Part shown: piece after piece, positions 1 through 6,110 of the stretch
How the letters are laid out: every line of letters begins with the position of its first letter
Position numbering within the stretch: the stretch's first letter is position 1
NCBI GenBank assembly: GCA_019509685.1
Contig: JAEKLU010000132.1
Coordinates: forward strand, 1-9,941
Source: Mesorhizobium sp.
GTDB taxonomy: Bacteria; Pseudomonadota; Alphaproteobacteria; Rhizobiales; Rhizobiaceae
Reading direction: 5' to 3'
Length of the DNA: 9,941 nucleotides
Made by a program: the position numbers and the translations under genes
Notes under the pieces: generated by a model
The model's input: the letters and a program-made list of their open reading frames with translations, nothing else
What the model was told of the DNA's origin: nothing
Database searches by the model: none

Positions 1-773
1 GCGTCGCCGTTCTCGAACACCTTGCGGACGTCCTCTTCGAGGAATTCCTTGGAGTTCGGATTGGTCAGGCCCGACTTGTAGCTGTCGACCATGTATTTCA
101 GCGCCGAGACGCCGCCGCCATTCTGGAAGTCCGGCTTGCCGTCCTTGAGGAAGTCGCCGCCATAGGCGCTGACCAGCGTGGTGTAGTCGCAGATCGCGGC
201 CTCTGCCTGTGACCAGCTCCAGGCGATCGGCGTCTTCAACAAGCCCTTGTCCTTGATGATCTTGGCCTGCTCGCCAAGCTCTTCCCAGGTCTTCGGCGGC
301 GTCTTGATGCCGGCCTTTTCGAGGATTTCCTTGTTGTAGAACAGGTATTTGGTGTCGAGGATCCACGGCAGGCCGTAATATTTGCCGTCATACTGGACAG
401 TGGTCCAGGCACCGGGCAGCACGCCCTTCTTCATGTCGTCGCCGATCTTGGACGAGACATCGACCAACACTTTGTTGGTGGCATATTCTGCCGGCCAGAT
501 GACGTCGAACAGCACCACGTCATAGCCACCGCCGGAGCCTTGCGCGAGCACCGTCTTGTCGTGCAGCCCTTCATAGGGGACGAATTCAAGATTGACCTTG
601 ATGTCCGGATTGGCCTTGGTGAAGGCTTCCGTCATGGCGCGCACGTCGGCCTCGCTATAGGCGGCCTGGGCCATGAACAGTGCGTTCAGCGTCGTGTCGG
701 CGAAGGCGTGAGGGACAAGCAGCCCGCCCGCGAACACCGCGCCCAGAAGTGTCTTTCCGATAGATTTCAGCAT
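1..773 (-). CDS. ABC transporter sugar-type extracellular solute-binding protein (partial, 3' end missing)
   Basis: Periplasmic binding protein that would capture a sugar or related solute and deliver it to an inner-membrane ABC permease. Only the first 257 codons are in the window; family members usually have 400-430 residues. Residues 1-25 form a signal peptide: a Lys-containing start, a hydrophobic stretch (LLGAVFAGGLL) and an AFA cleavage site before DTT. The mature part follows the family 1 solute-binding pattern: a beta strand with LEFVPYEGL, a YDVVLFDVIWPAEYA segment, then YDGKYYGLPWILDTKYLFYNK and a TPPKTWEEL stretch, all typical of carbohydrate-binding members. The ATG at 773 is chosen over an in-frame ATG at 788 because GGGAG lies 8 nt upstream of it and the signal peptide then starts normally. 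As the first gene of its transcription unit, it is probably followed by permease genes beyond the left edge. It is divergent from a ROK regulator that probably controls it. The substrate cannot be read from the sequence. Confidence 0.92.
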   Translation of the reverse strand, partial: MLKSIGKTLLGAVFAGGLLVPHAFADTTLNALFMAQAAYSEADVRAMTEAFTKANPDIKVNLEFVPYEGLHDKTVLAQGSGGGYDVVLFDVIWPAEYATNKVLVDVSSKIGDDMKKGVLPGAWTTVQYDGKYYGLPWILDTKYLFYNKEILEKAGIKTPPKTWEELGEQAKIIKDKGLLKTPIAWSWSQAEAAICDYTTLVSAYGGDFLKDGKPDFQNGGGVSALKYMVDSYKSGLTNPNSKEFLEEDVRKVFENGD

Positions 774-832
774 TTGAACTACTCCCATTTTGCCTTGCCG
801 TCTTTTTTTATCAAAACCGCTCTGACTTCACC

Positions 833-857
833 ATTAAGTCAATTCGCTTGACTTAAT
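833..857. promoter_or_regulatory. Perfect inverted repeat, probable ROK operator
   Basis: ATTAAGTCAA (833-842) and TTGACTTAAT (848-857) are exact reverse complements separated by the 5 bases TTCGC. Extra TGACTT-type half-sites lie on both sides: TGACTT at 823-828 and AGTCAA at 880-885. The repeat sits in the divergent promoter region next to a ROK repressor gene and overlaps promoter-like elements on both strands. That is the expected position for an operator that represses both genes. The repeat is seen directly; binding by the neighbouring ROK protein is inferred. Confidence 0.6.
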
Positions 858-877
858 TAGTCGATCAATCCTTTAAT
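848..877 (+). promoter_or_regulatory. Putative promoter of the ROK regulator gene
   Basis: TTGACT at 848-853 and TTTAAT at 872-877 match the housekeeping -35 and -10 boxes at five of six positions each, with an 18-bp spacer. Transcription would begin near 884, only about 10 nt before the ATG at 895, so the leader would hold little more than the ribosome site (GAGGGG, 886-891 region). The -35 box is part of the right arm of the inverted repeat, which fits autorepression. Confidence 0.45.
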
Positions 878-885
878 GGAGTCAA
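856..885 (-). promoter_or_regulatory. Putative promoter of the solute-binding protein operon
   Basis: Read on the minus strand, TTGACT (885-880) is followed after 18 bp by ACTAAT (861-856), a four-of-six -10 match. It lies face to face with, and overlaps, the plus-strand promoter. Transcription would start near 850, inside the inverted repeat, giving a leader of about 77 nt before the ATG at 773. A second TTGACT at 842-837 has no convincing -10 at the right distance. Confidence 0.35.
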
Positions 886-894
886 GAGGGGAAA

Positions 895-2103
895 ATGAAG
901 GTGCACGACGTCAGCCCGATCCGCGCCAAGAGCGGCACCAACCAGGAAGGCGCAAGCGCGCACAACCGCCGCGTCATGATCGAGGCATTGCGGCTCAACG
1001 GCGCGCTTTCGCGTGCCGACCTGGCGCGGGCGACGCAGCTCACCAAACAGGCGGTTTCCAACATCATCGAGGATCTTGAGCGCGATGGCCTGGTCGCGGC
1101 GCTGGGCACCGTGCGCAAGGGCAGGGGGCAGCCCTTCACACCCTACCGGCTGGTGCCCGAGGGCGCCTTTGCGATCGGCCTGCAGATCGACCGGCATCTG
1201 ACGCGCGTCGTGGTCGTCGATCTCATCGGCAATGTCATCGCCCGTGCCGATGCGGGCCTGCCGTTCGACGAACCGTCGGAAGGCGTGGCGATCATCCTTG
1301 CGCTGATTGCCGATGTCAGGCGCGAGCTGGCGGGATTGTTTGCGCAGTCCGAGCCGCGGCTGGTCGGGCTCGGCGTTGCCATGCCGGGACCGTTCGGCCT
1401 GAAGAACTCCGACAACAAATGGATGATGCCGGCCTGGCAGCAATTTCCGCTGGTCGAGGCGCTTGCGGCCGGAACCGGGCTGAATGTCGGCCTGCAGAAC
1501 GACGCCGCGGCTTGCGCGACGGCCGAGCGCATCGTTGGCGCCGCGCATGGCGTCGACCACGCCGTCTGCCTCTATGTCGGCTACGGCATCGCGGCCGGGC
1601 TTATCCTCAACGGCGAACTCTACAGCGGCGGCAACGGCAATGCCGGCGAAGTCGGCATGGCGTTGCTTTCCCCTGCCGGTCCCGGCTCGACGCCGCTCGA
1701 ACATCGCGCATCGCTGGCCTCGCTCTATCAGCATCTCGGCCTCGATCCGACCAGGGCAAATCTCTACGAGAAGATCGGCGAATTGGCGCTTGCCGAAGAC
1801 CCCAAGGTCATGGATTGGATCAAAGACGCCGCCCGCGACCTGCGCTGGAGCGTGCATCTGATCGAGACGATCTTCGATCCGCAGACCGTCATTCTCACCA
1901 GCAGCGCTCCGGAAGCGCTGGCGCGCCGCCTGCTGGATGCGATGCAGCCCCTCTTGCCGTCGATTGCCGATCGCCCTGTACGGCGCCTGCCGCGCCTGCA
2001 GCTTGGCACCACGGACCCTTGGGCGATCGCCGTGGGCGCGGCGGCCGAGCCGATCAGCCGGGCCTTCGACCCGCGCTTCTCCGCCATTCTGAAGGCTGGG
2101 TAG
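895..2103 (+). CDS. ROK-family transcriptional regulator (NagC/XylR type)
   Basis: A 402-aa cytoplasmic repressor whose DNA binding is expected to respond to a sugar or sugar phosphate. Residues 23-85 form a winged helix-turn-helix: NRRVMIEALRLNG, then SRADLARATQLTKQAVSNIIEDLERDGLV, then a wing with GRGQP. From about 90 to 400 lies the ROK sugar-kinase-like fold: GLGVAMPGPF at 158-167, NDAAACATAE at 202-211 with the catalytic-type Asp203, and a GYGIAAGLILNGELYSGGNG nucleotide/sugar loop from 229. It departs from active ROK kinases: the usual GE[IV]GH motif reads GEVGM (251-255), and the zinc-binding CxCGxxGC segment is absent, replaced by PAGPGSTPLEH. This fits a sensor rather than an enzyme. 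The ATG at 895 follows an AGAGGGG ribosome site. It is divergent from the transporter gene, its likely target, and its stop lies 9 bp from the convergent stop of the next gene. The specific sugar is unknown. Confidence 0.93.
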   Translation: MKVHDVSPIRAKSGTNQEGASAHNRRVMIEALRLNGALSRADLARATQLTKQAVSNIIEDLERDGLVAALGTVRKGRGQPFTPYRLVPEGAFAIGLQIDRHLTRVVVVDLIGNVIARADAGLPFDEPSEGVAIILALIADVRRELAGLFAQSEPRLVGLGVAMPGPFGLKNSDNKWMMPAWQQFPLVEALAAGTGLNVGLQNDAAACATAERIVGAAHGVDHAVCLYVGYGIAAGLILNGELYSGGNGNAGEVGMALLSPAGPGSTPLEHRASLASLYQHLGLDPTRANLYEKIGELALAEDPKVMDWIKDAARDLRWSVHLIETIFDPQTVILTSSAPEALARRLLDAMQPLLPSIADRPVRRLPRLQLGTTDPWAIAVGAAAEPISRAFDPRFSAILKAG

Positions 2104-2112
2104 GTTGCGGAA

Positions 2113-2976
2113 TTAGTTCGCCGGCTGCGCCTGACAGGCGGCGAAGGCCGCGTCGATGATGGCGAGCTTGACTGCCTGCGCCGTTACGTATTCACCGTAG
2201 AACTCGTTCGAGATCCACATGACCGAATGGCCGCGCTGGCCGAGCCAGCCAACGCTGCCGAGCGTCTCGGCGTCGCGCAACTTGCGCGCAAGATGGGTGC
2301 GCGACAGCTTCAACCAGCGAGCGAAATCGCCGACGGAAAGAATGCCGGTCGGGATACGCTCGTTGGCGGCATTCGCCGGATCAACGCCGGAGATCAGCCA
2401 GTCCATGACGACGCCGCCATTGTTGAGCCAAGTGAACAGTGAAAAAGTTTGCTGCGGTTCGCGTACCGGCACGGAGGAAATCAGGCCATCCGCGACCAGT
2501 GGCTGCAACTGCGCCAGCATTTGCGGCCGCGCCTGGAATGTTTCCAGCCGCTTGCCGCCATCAAGAGCATCAAGCGTGCTCAGGTGAATCAGGACCCAGC
2601 CGATCAACGGCTCCAAGGTCATGGCGGGCACTTGCAGCGGGCGAATGCGGCCGTCGTCGCCCGCCCGCCCGACCTCAATGAAATGATAGTGCTGCATTTC
2701 CTTGATGAAGGCATGGGCCGTATTTCGGCTCGCCACCTGATGCTGGACGGTGACGTCGACGAAACGCGCCGCCGTCATCTCCTTCCGGTAGTCGCTAGGG
2801 TCCCTGCGGAAATGCAAGGCAAGCCCGATATGGGCCATCAACCAGCGTTGCTGGGTGGCAAAGACCGCGGACGCTCGCGGGTTCCCTTCATAGGCCTGCT
2901 GCATCGCCCGTGCCTGCGCCTGGATGCAAGCGCCCAGCCCGGGGTGGCTCACAATGTCCTCGAAATTCAGCGCCAT
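2113..2976 (-). CDS. Putative regulator with two winged-helix segments (paralogue A)
   Basis: 287 aa; no named family recognised. Cytoplasmic by appearance, with no signal peptide or membrane segment. Two segments look like winged helix-turn-helix units. One is at about 72-117, with VASRNTAHAFIKEMQHY as turn and recognition helix and a GDDGRIRPL wing. The second is at about 212-256, with SVGDFARWLKLSRTHLARKL and a wing with GQRGHSVMW. Other marked stretches are FATQQRWLMAHIGLALHFRRDP (39-60) and TWLNNGGVVMDWL (182-194), which are nearly identical in the adjacent paralogue. The ATG at 2976 is chosen because the paralogue starts at the same aligned residue; a TTG at 2994 would add six residues. 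Neither has a well-spaced ribosome site, so translation may depend on coupling with the gene upstream. It lies 108 bp downstream of the paralogue on the same strand, perhaps one transcript. A transcription-factor role is inferred from fold pattern only. Confidence 0.82.
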   Translation of the reverse strand: MALNFEDIVSHPGLGACIQAQARAMQQAYEGNPRASAVFATQQRWLMAHIGLALHFRRDPSDYRKEMTAARFVDVTVQHQVASRNTAHAFIKEMQHYHFIEVGRAGDDGRIRPLQVPAMTLEPLIGWVLIHLSTLDALDGGKRLETFQARPQMLAQLQPLVADGLISSVPVREPQQTFSLFTWLNNGGVVMDWLISGVDPANAANERIPTGILSVGDFARWLKLSRTHLARKLRDAETLGSVGWLGQRGHSVMWISNEFYGEYVTAQAVKLAIIDAAFAACQAQPAN

Positions 2977-3084
2977 CCCCCACAACCCGCGCAAAGTCCC
3001 ATGACACAGGCAAGCCGATAGCAGTTTCGACGCATACTCGCCAGTACAACCAGCGGTTTTTCGCGCGCACTACCGGAGTGGAGG

Positions 3085-3951
3085 TCAGCGTTGCGGGAAG
3101 CTGCCTAGACAGGCCTCGAAGGCCACGTCGACGATGGCGAGCTTGGCGGACTGGACGGCCATGTATTCGTCGAAGAACTGGCGCGAAACCCACATCACGG
3201 AATGGCCGCGCTGGCCGACCCAGCCGATGCTGCCAAGTGCCTCGGCATCATGGAGTTTTCGCGACAGATGGGTGCGCGAGAGCTTGAGCCAATGTGCGAA
3301 TTCGCTGACCGAAATGACGCTGGTCGGAATCTTGTCGAGATGGGCGTCTTCCGGATCGATGCCGGACATCAGCCAGTCCATGACGATTCCGCCGTTGTTT
3401 AGCCAGATAAACAACGAGAAGGTCTGCCTTGGCTCCCGTACCCCGGCGCTCGTCAACAGCCCGTCGCAGATCAAGGGCTGCAAGGTGGACAGCATCTCGG
3501 GCCGGTCGAGGAAGGTTGCCAGCCGGGTCCCGCCATCGACGCGGTCGAGCGTCCTCAAATGCGCATGAATCCAGCCGGTGAAGGTCTCGATGGTGGCGGA
3601 AGTCGGTCGCAAGGGATGGGCGCGACCGTCGCCGCTCGTCGAAAGATATTCGGCGATGTTGTAGTGCAGCATCTCCTTGAGAAAGGCTTCGGCGGTGTTG
3701 CGGCTGGCCACCGAATTACGCCGTACGACCTCAATGAAGCGCGCGGTCGTGAGCTCGGTGCGGCGGTCGTTGGGGTCGCGCCGAAAGTGCATGGCAAGAC
3801 CGACATGACCGAGCAGCCAGCGCTGCTGGGTGGCAAAGACGGCTGCGAGCCGAGGACTTGTTTCGTAGATATGGATGAGCGCGCGTGATTGCTCCTGGAC
3901 ACCACGTAGAGTGGCTGGATGACTGGCGATCTTTTCGGCACTCAGCGGCAT
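3085..3951 (-). CDS. Putative regulator with two winged-helix segments (paralogue B)
   Basis: 288 aa, alignable without a gap to the next gene downstream, with 167 of 287 positions identical by hand count. The same layout is present: a helical N-terminal part with FATQQRWLLGHVGLAMHFRRDP (39-60), a first helix-turn-helix around VASRNTAEAFLKEMLHY (81-97), a linker with WLNNGGIVMDWL (183-194), and a second around SVSEFAHWLKLSRTHLSRKL (214-233) followed by a GQRGHSVMW wing. Both predicted recognition helices are almost unchanged between the copies, so they may recognise similar DNA, while residues 98-125 differ most. The open frame extends upstream to 4050, but the ATG at 3951 matches the paralogue start and has GGAG 11 nt and AGGA 2 nt upstream. 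It is divergent from the two-partner secretion operon with 238 bp between, a position common for a local regulator. Function and ligand are unknown. Confidence 0.84.
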   Translation of the reverse strand: MPLSAEKIASHPATLRGVQEQSRALIHIYETSPRLAAVFATQQRWLLGHVGLAMHFRRDPNDRRTELTTARFIEVVRRNSVASRNTAEAFLKEMLHYNIAEYLSTSGDGRAHPLRPTSATIETFTGWIHAHLRTLDRVDGGTRLATFLDRPEMLSTLQPLICDGLLTSAGVREPRQTFSLFIWLNNGGIVMDWLMSGIDPEDAHLDKIPTSVISVSEFAHWLKLSRTHLSRKLHDAEALGSIGWVGQRGHSVMWVSRQFFDEYMAVQSAKLAIVDVAFEACLGSFPQR

Positions 3952-4072
3952 TTCCTGCGGTACTCCATGCGATTCCAAAACAACCACAAAGGAAGATTCC
4001 CAGTCTTCGCCGGTCGTGTCCAGTTGCCCATTGGAACAACGACCAAGCATCGTGCATGTTCCCGGCTAACCC

Positions 4073-4090
4073 TTTGCATCGGTTTGCAAA
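4073..4090. promoter_or_regulatory. Inverted repeat in the regulator/secretion-operon divergent gap
   Basis: TTTGCA (4073-4078) and TGCAAA (4085-4090) are reverse complements separated by 6 bp. A second small symmetry, GGTTT-GCA-AAACC, overlaps at 4081-4093. The site lies between the divergent starts of the double-winged-helix regulator and the transporter gene, upstream of a possible plus-strand promoter. This could be an operator; the arms are short and chance is not excluded. Confidence 0.35.
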
Positions 4091-4120
4091 ACCCGTCCCA
4101 ATAATAGTCCGGCCGGCAAA

Positions 4121-4150
4121 TTGACGAGTCCCGGCGGGCGGGCATAGGGT
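4121..4150 (+). promoter_or_regulatory. Possible promoter of the two-partner secretion operon
   Basis: TTGACG at 4121-4126 is a five-of-six -35 match. The -10 is weak: TAGGGT at 4145-4150 (18-bp spacer) or CATAGG at 4143-4148. It lies 40-70 bp before the ATG at 4190. On the minus strand, TATTAT (4106-4101) is a good -10 shape for the regulator gene but lacks a clear -35. Confidence 0.28.
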
Positions 4151-4167
4151 TTTAGCCATCGGGGCCG

Positions 4168-4183
4168 CGGGGAGCGCTTCCCG
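4168..4183 (+). promoter_or_regulatory. 16-nt near-palindrome abutting the transporter gene ribosome site
   Basis: The 16 bases from C4168 to G4183, centred on AGCGCT, are self-complementary except for one G:T pair, which would be a G-U wobble in RNA. They end at the first base of the GGGA ribosome-site-like stretch (4183-4186) just before the ATG at 4190. Because the palindrome has no loop, a hairpin would lose its central pairs, leaving a stem of about 6 bp. It may hinder ribosome access or be a protein site; this is inference. Confidence 0.3.
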
Positions 4184-4189
4184 GGAAAA

Positions 4190-6100
4190 ATGAAACAGGA
4201 CAGGGTCTGGCGTTCGATGCACGGCATCGGCGGTGGCAACGCTTTTGCGCGAGACTTTTGTCCCAGGACCAAGAGTGACTGCGTGATCCATATGGGCGGA
4301 TCCGGCTTCCGGGCCGACGAAAACCGCAACATCCGACAAGGCGCCCGGCGCCGGTCAGGCGTCATCGGACGGCATGGCTGCGTTCGCGCCGCGGTCGTGC
4401 TCGTCGCCGCTTCAGCCTGGCTTTGGCTTCCGGCGGGCGCGTTCGCCCAGACCGCCAGCCAGATCACACCACCTACTTTTCGGCCACCACCCGGGCCGGA
4501 CACGGCAGGTGTCTCCATCCCCGAGAACAAGGGGTTGGAGGCACCGGCCGGCGCCGAAAAGCTGAAAGTGAAGCTTGCCGAAGTCCATATCGAGGGTGGA
4601 CTGGCCGAAATGGCGGAAGCGACCCGCAAGATCACAGGCGTGCTTGCGCATCGCACCGTCACCGCGGCGCAGATATTCGCCGCGGCGCGCGAACTGGAGG
4701 CCGAATATGCGCGCGCCGGCTATGCGCTGGTGCGGGTCGTGTTGCCGGCGCAGAAGCTGGCCAACGGCGCCACGCTGCGGCTCGTGGTCGTCGACGGCTT
4801 CCTCGAAAAGATCGACACCAGCAATCTGCCGGAACGGATAAGGGGTAGGGTCGAGGCGACGCTGGCGCCACTGGTCGGCCAAAAAGGCGTCAAGCTGTCC
4901 GTCATCGAGCGAAAGCTCCTATTGGCCGGCGACACGCCGGGCGCGAGGCTGCGCTCGACGCTCAAGGCAGGCTCGGCCAGGGGCGCCAGCGTGCTGGTCA
5001 TCGACGGCAGATACCGGCCGATCGGCGGGCAGGTCACACTCGACAATTCGCTGTCGCCGTCGCTGCAGCGCTGGTCGACCGGGGTCGGCATCGATTTCAA
5101 TTCGCTGCTCGGGCTTGGCGAACTGGTCTATCTGCGGGCCGGAGGCTATCCGAACGACGGCGACAACGGGTTGTTCAGCGGCGACCCGCGCAACCGCAAC
5201 TATGCGGCCGGCATCGTCGTGCCGATCGGCTATGACGGGTTGACGTTCAACCTCGAGGCCAGCCGTACGCGCGCCAATCCGAACGCCGAGCCAGGGTCTC
5301 TTGGCTTCGGCAGCGAATTCGAACGCTACTCGGCAAGTCTGCGCTATCCATGGATCCGCAGCCGCGCGCTGACCGTGAGCAGCGAGCTCTCCTTCGACGC
5401 GCAGAACGACTATCTCAACGCCGTCACGCCAATATCGCTGCCGATCGCCGAGGACCGGCTGCGTATCATCCGGTTCGGCACCGATGCCACCTGGTTCACG
5501 CCGCTCGGCGGCGTCTTTGTCGGCAATGTCAGCGCGTCCTTCGGCATCGATGGCCTTGGCGCGCGCATGGCCGCCGATGCCACGCCGCTCTTGCCCTTGT
5601 CGCGCCAGGGCGCCGACGCCACGTTCCAGAAGCTGGAGGTCTCGGCAAGCTACAGCCAGACGCTCGCCGAGCATCTTGGCGTCGATCTGTTCGCCCGCGC
5701 GCAGACTTCGTTCGGCAAGCCGCTTCTGCAATCCGAGCAGATCGGCCTTGCCGGTGCGACCGGACTGTCGAGCTTCGATGCCGGCGCGCTGCAGGGCGAT
5801 TCCGGCTATGTGGTTCGCGGCGAATTGTCGACGCCCTGGTATGTGCCGTTCACCGGCGGCGTGCTCCAGCTTTCGCCTTATGTGTTCGGGGCTGTCGGCG
5901 AAGTGCGTCTCGAAATGCCGACGGCGCTCGAGAGCGCCAGCATCATCGGTGCTTCCTACGGGCTTGGCGTCAAGTTCGGCACGGCGTTTGCAAGCGATCC
6001 CACGAACACCAGCCTGACCCTCGAATGGGGCCGGCAGCACCGCGATGACCAACAGTCCGACAGCGATCGCTTCTCGCTGAGCGGCGCGATCCAGTTCTGA
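4190..6100 (+). CDS. Two-partner secretion outer-membrane transporter (TpsB; ShlB/FhaC/HecB family)
   Basis: 636-aa Omp85-superfamily pore that exports the large adhesin-like protein encoded just downstream across the outer membrane. The signal sequence is internal: a basic stretch (RRRSGVIGRHGCVR, 53-66), a hydrophobic core (67-82) and an AFA site before QTA at about residue 87. Next come a Pro-rich linker (93-111), POTRA 1 (about 125-204, ending in NGATLRLVVVDGFLEKI) and POTRA 2 (about 205-275, with LLLAGDTPGARLRSTLKAG). The barrel runs from 276 to the C-terminal Phe636 as alternating beta strands. The conserved pore loop-6 motif appears as VRGEL at 542-546 after GDSGYV, in place of the usual VRGY. 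Candidate starts are ATGs at 4190, 4217 and 4292; 4190 has GGGA 3 nt upstream but leaves an unusually long 66-residue n-region. The partner gene follows at once, so translation is probably coupled. The family call is firm; the exact start is not. Confidence 0.94.
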   Translation: MKQDRVWRSMHGIGGGNAFARDFCPRTKSDCVIHMGGSGFRADENRNIRQGARRRSGVIGRHGCVRAAVVLVAASAWLWLPAGAFAQTASQITPPTFRPPPGPDTAGVSIPENKGLEAPAGAEKLKVKLAEVHIEGGLAEMAEATRKITGVLAHRTVTAAQIFAAARELEAEYARAGYALVRVVLPAQKLANGATLRLVVVDGFLEKIDTSNLPERIRGRVEATLAPLVGQKGVKLSVIERKLLLAGDTPGARLRSTLKAGSARGASVLVIDGRYRPIGGQVTLDNSLSPSLQRWSTGVGIDFNSLLGLGELVYLRAGGYPNDGDNGLFSGDPRNRNYAAGIVVPIGYDGLTFNLEASRTRANPNAEPGSLGFGSEFERYSASLRYPWIRSRALTVSSELSFDAQNDYLNAVTPISLPIAEDRLRIIRFGTDATWFTPLGGVFVGNVSASFGIDGLGARMAADATPLLPLSRQGADATFQKLEVSASYSQTLAEHLGVDLFARAQTSFGKPLLQSEQIGLAGATGLSSFDAGALQGDSGYVVRGELSTPWYVPFTGGVLQLSPYVFGAVGEVRLEMPTALESASIIGASYGLGVKFGTAFASDPTNTSLTLEWGRQHRDDQQSDSDRFSLSGAIQF

Positions 6101-6110
6101 GGGCATGACC

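Noticed and set aside
540..851. 103-aa plus-strand open frame
   Set aside because: Antisense to the start of the solute-binding protein gene and running through the divergent promoter region; no supporting motif.
865..1857. 330-aa minus-strand open frame
   Set aside because: It lies antisense inside the ROK gene, whose protein has clear family motifs. The antisense product is rich in Arg, Asp and Gly as expected from the opposite strand of GC-rich codons, with no recognisable domain.
2128..2140. CGCCT-GAC-AGGCG hairpin near the convergent gene ends as a terminator
   Set aside because: Only a 5-bp stem, inside the last codons of the minus-strand gene, with no T-run on either side; insufficient for an intrinsic terminator.
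1419..2159. 246-aa plus-strand open frame overlapping the ROK 3' end
   Set aside because: Out-of-frame shadow of the ROK gene, very Arg-rich, with no motif.
3952..4050. Extended N-terminus for regulator B (start at 4050)
   Set aside because: The extra 33 residues have no counterpart in the paralogue, and the paralogue start aligns exactly with the ATG at 3951.
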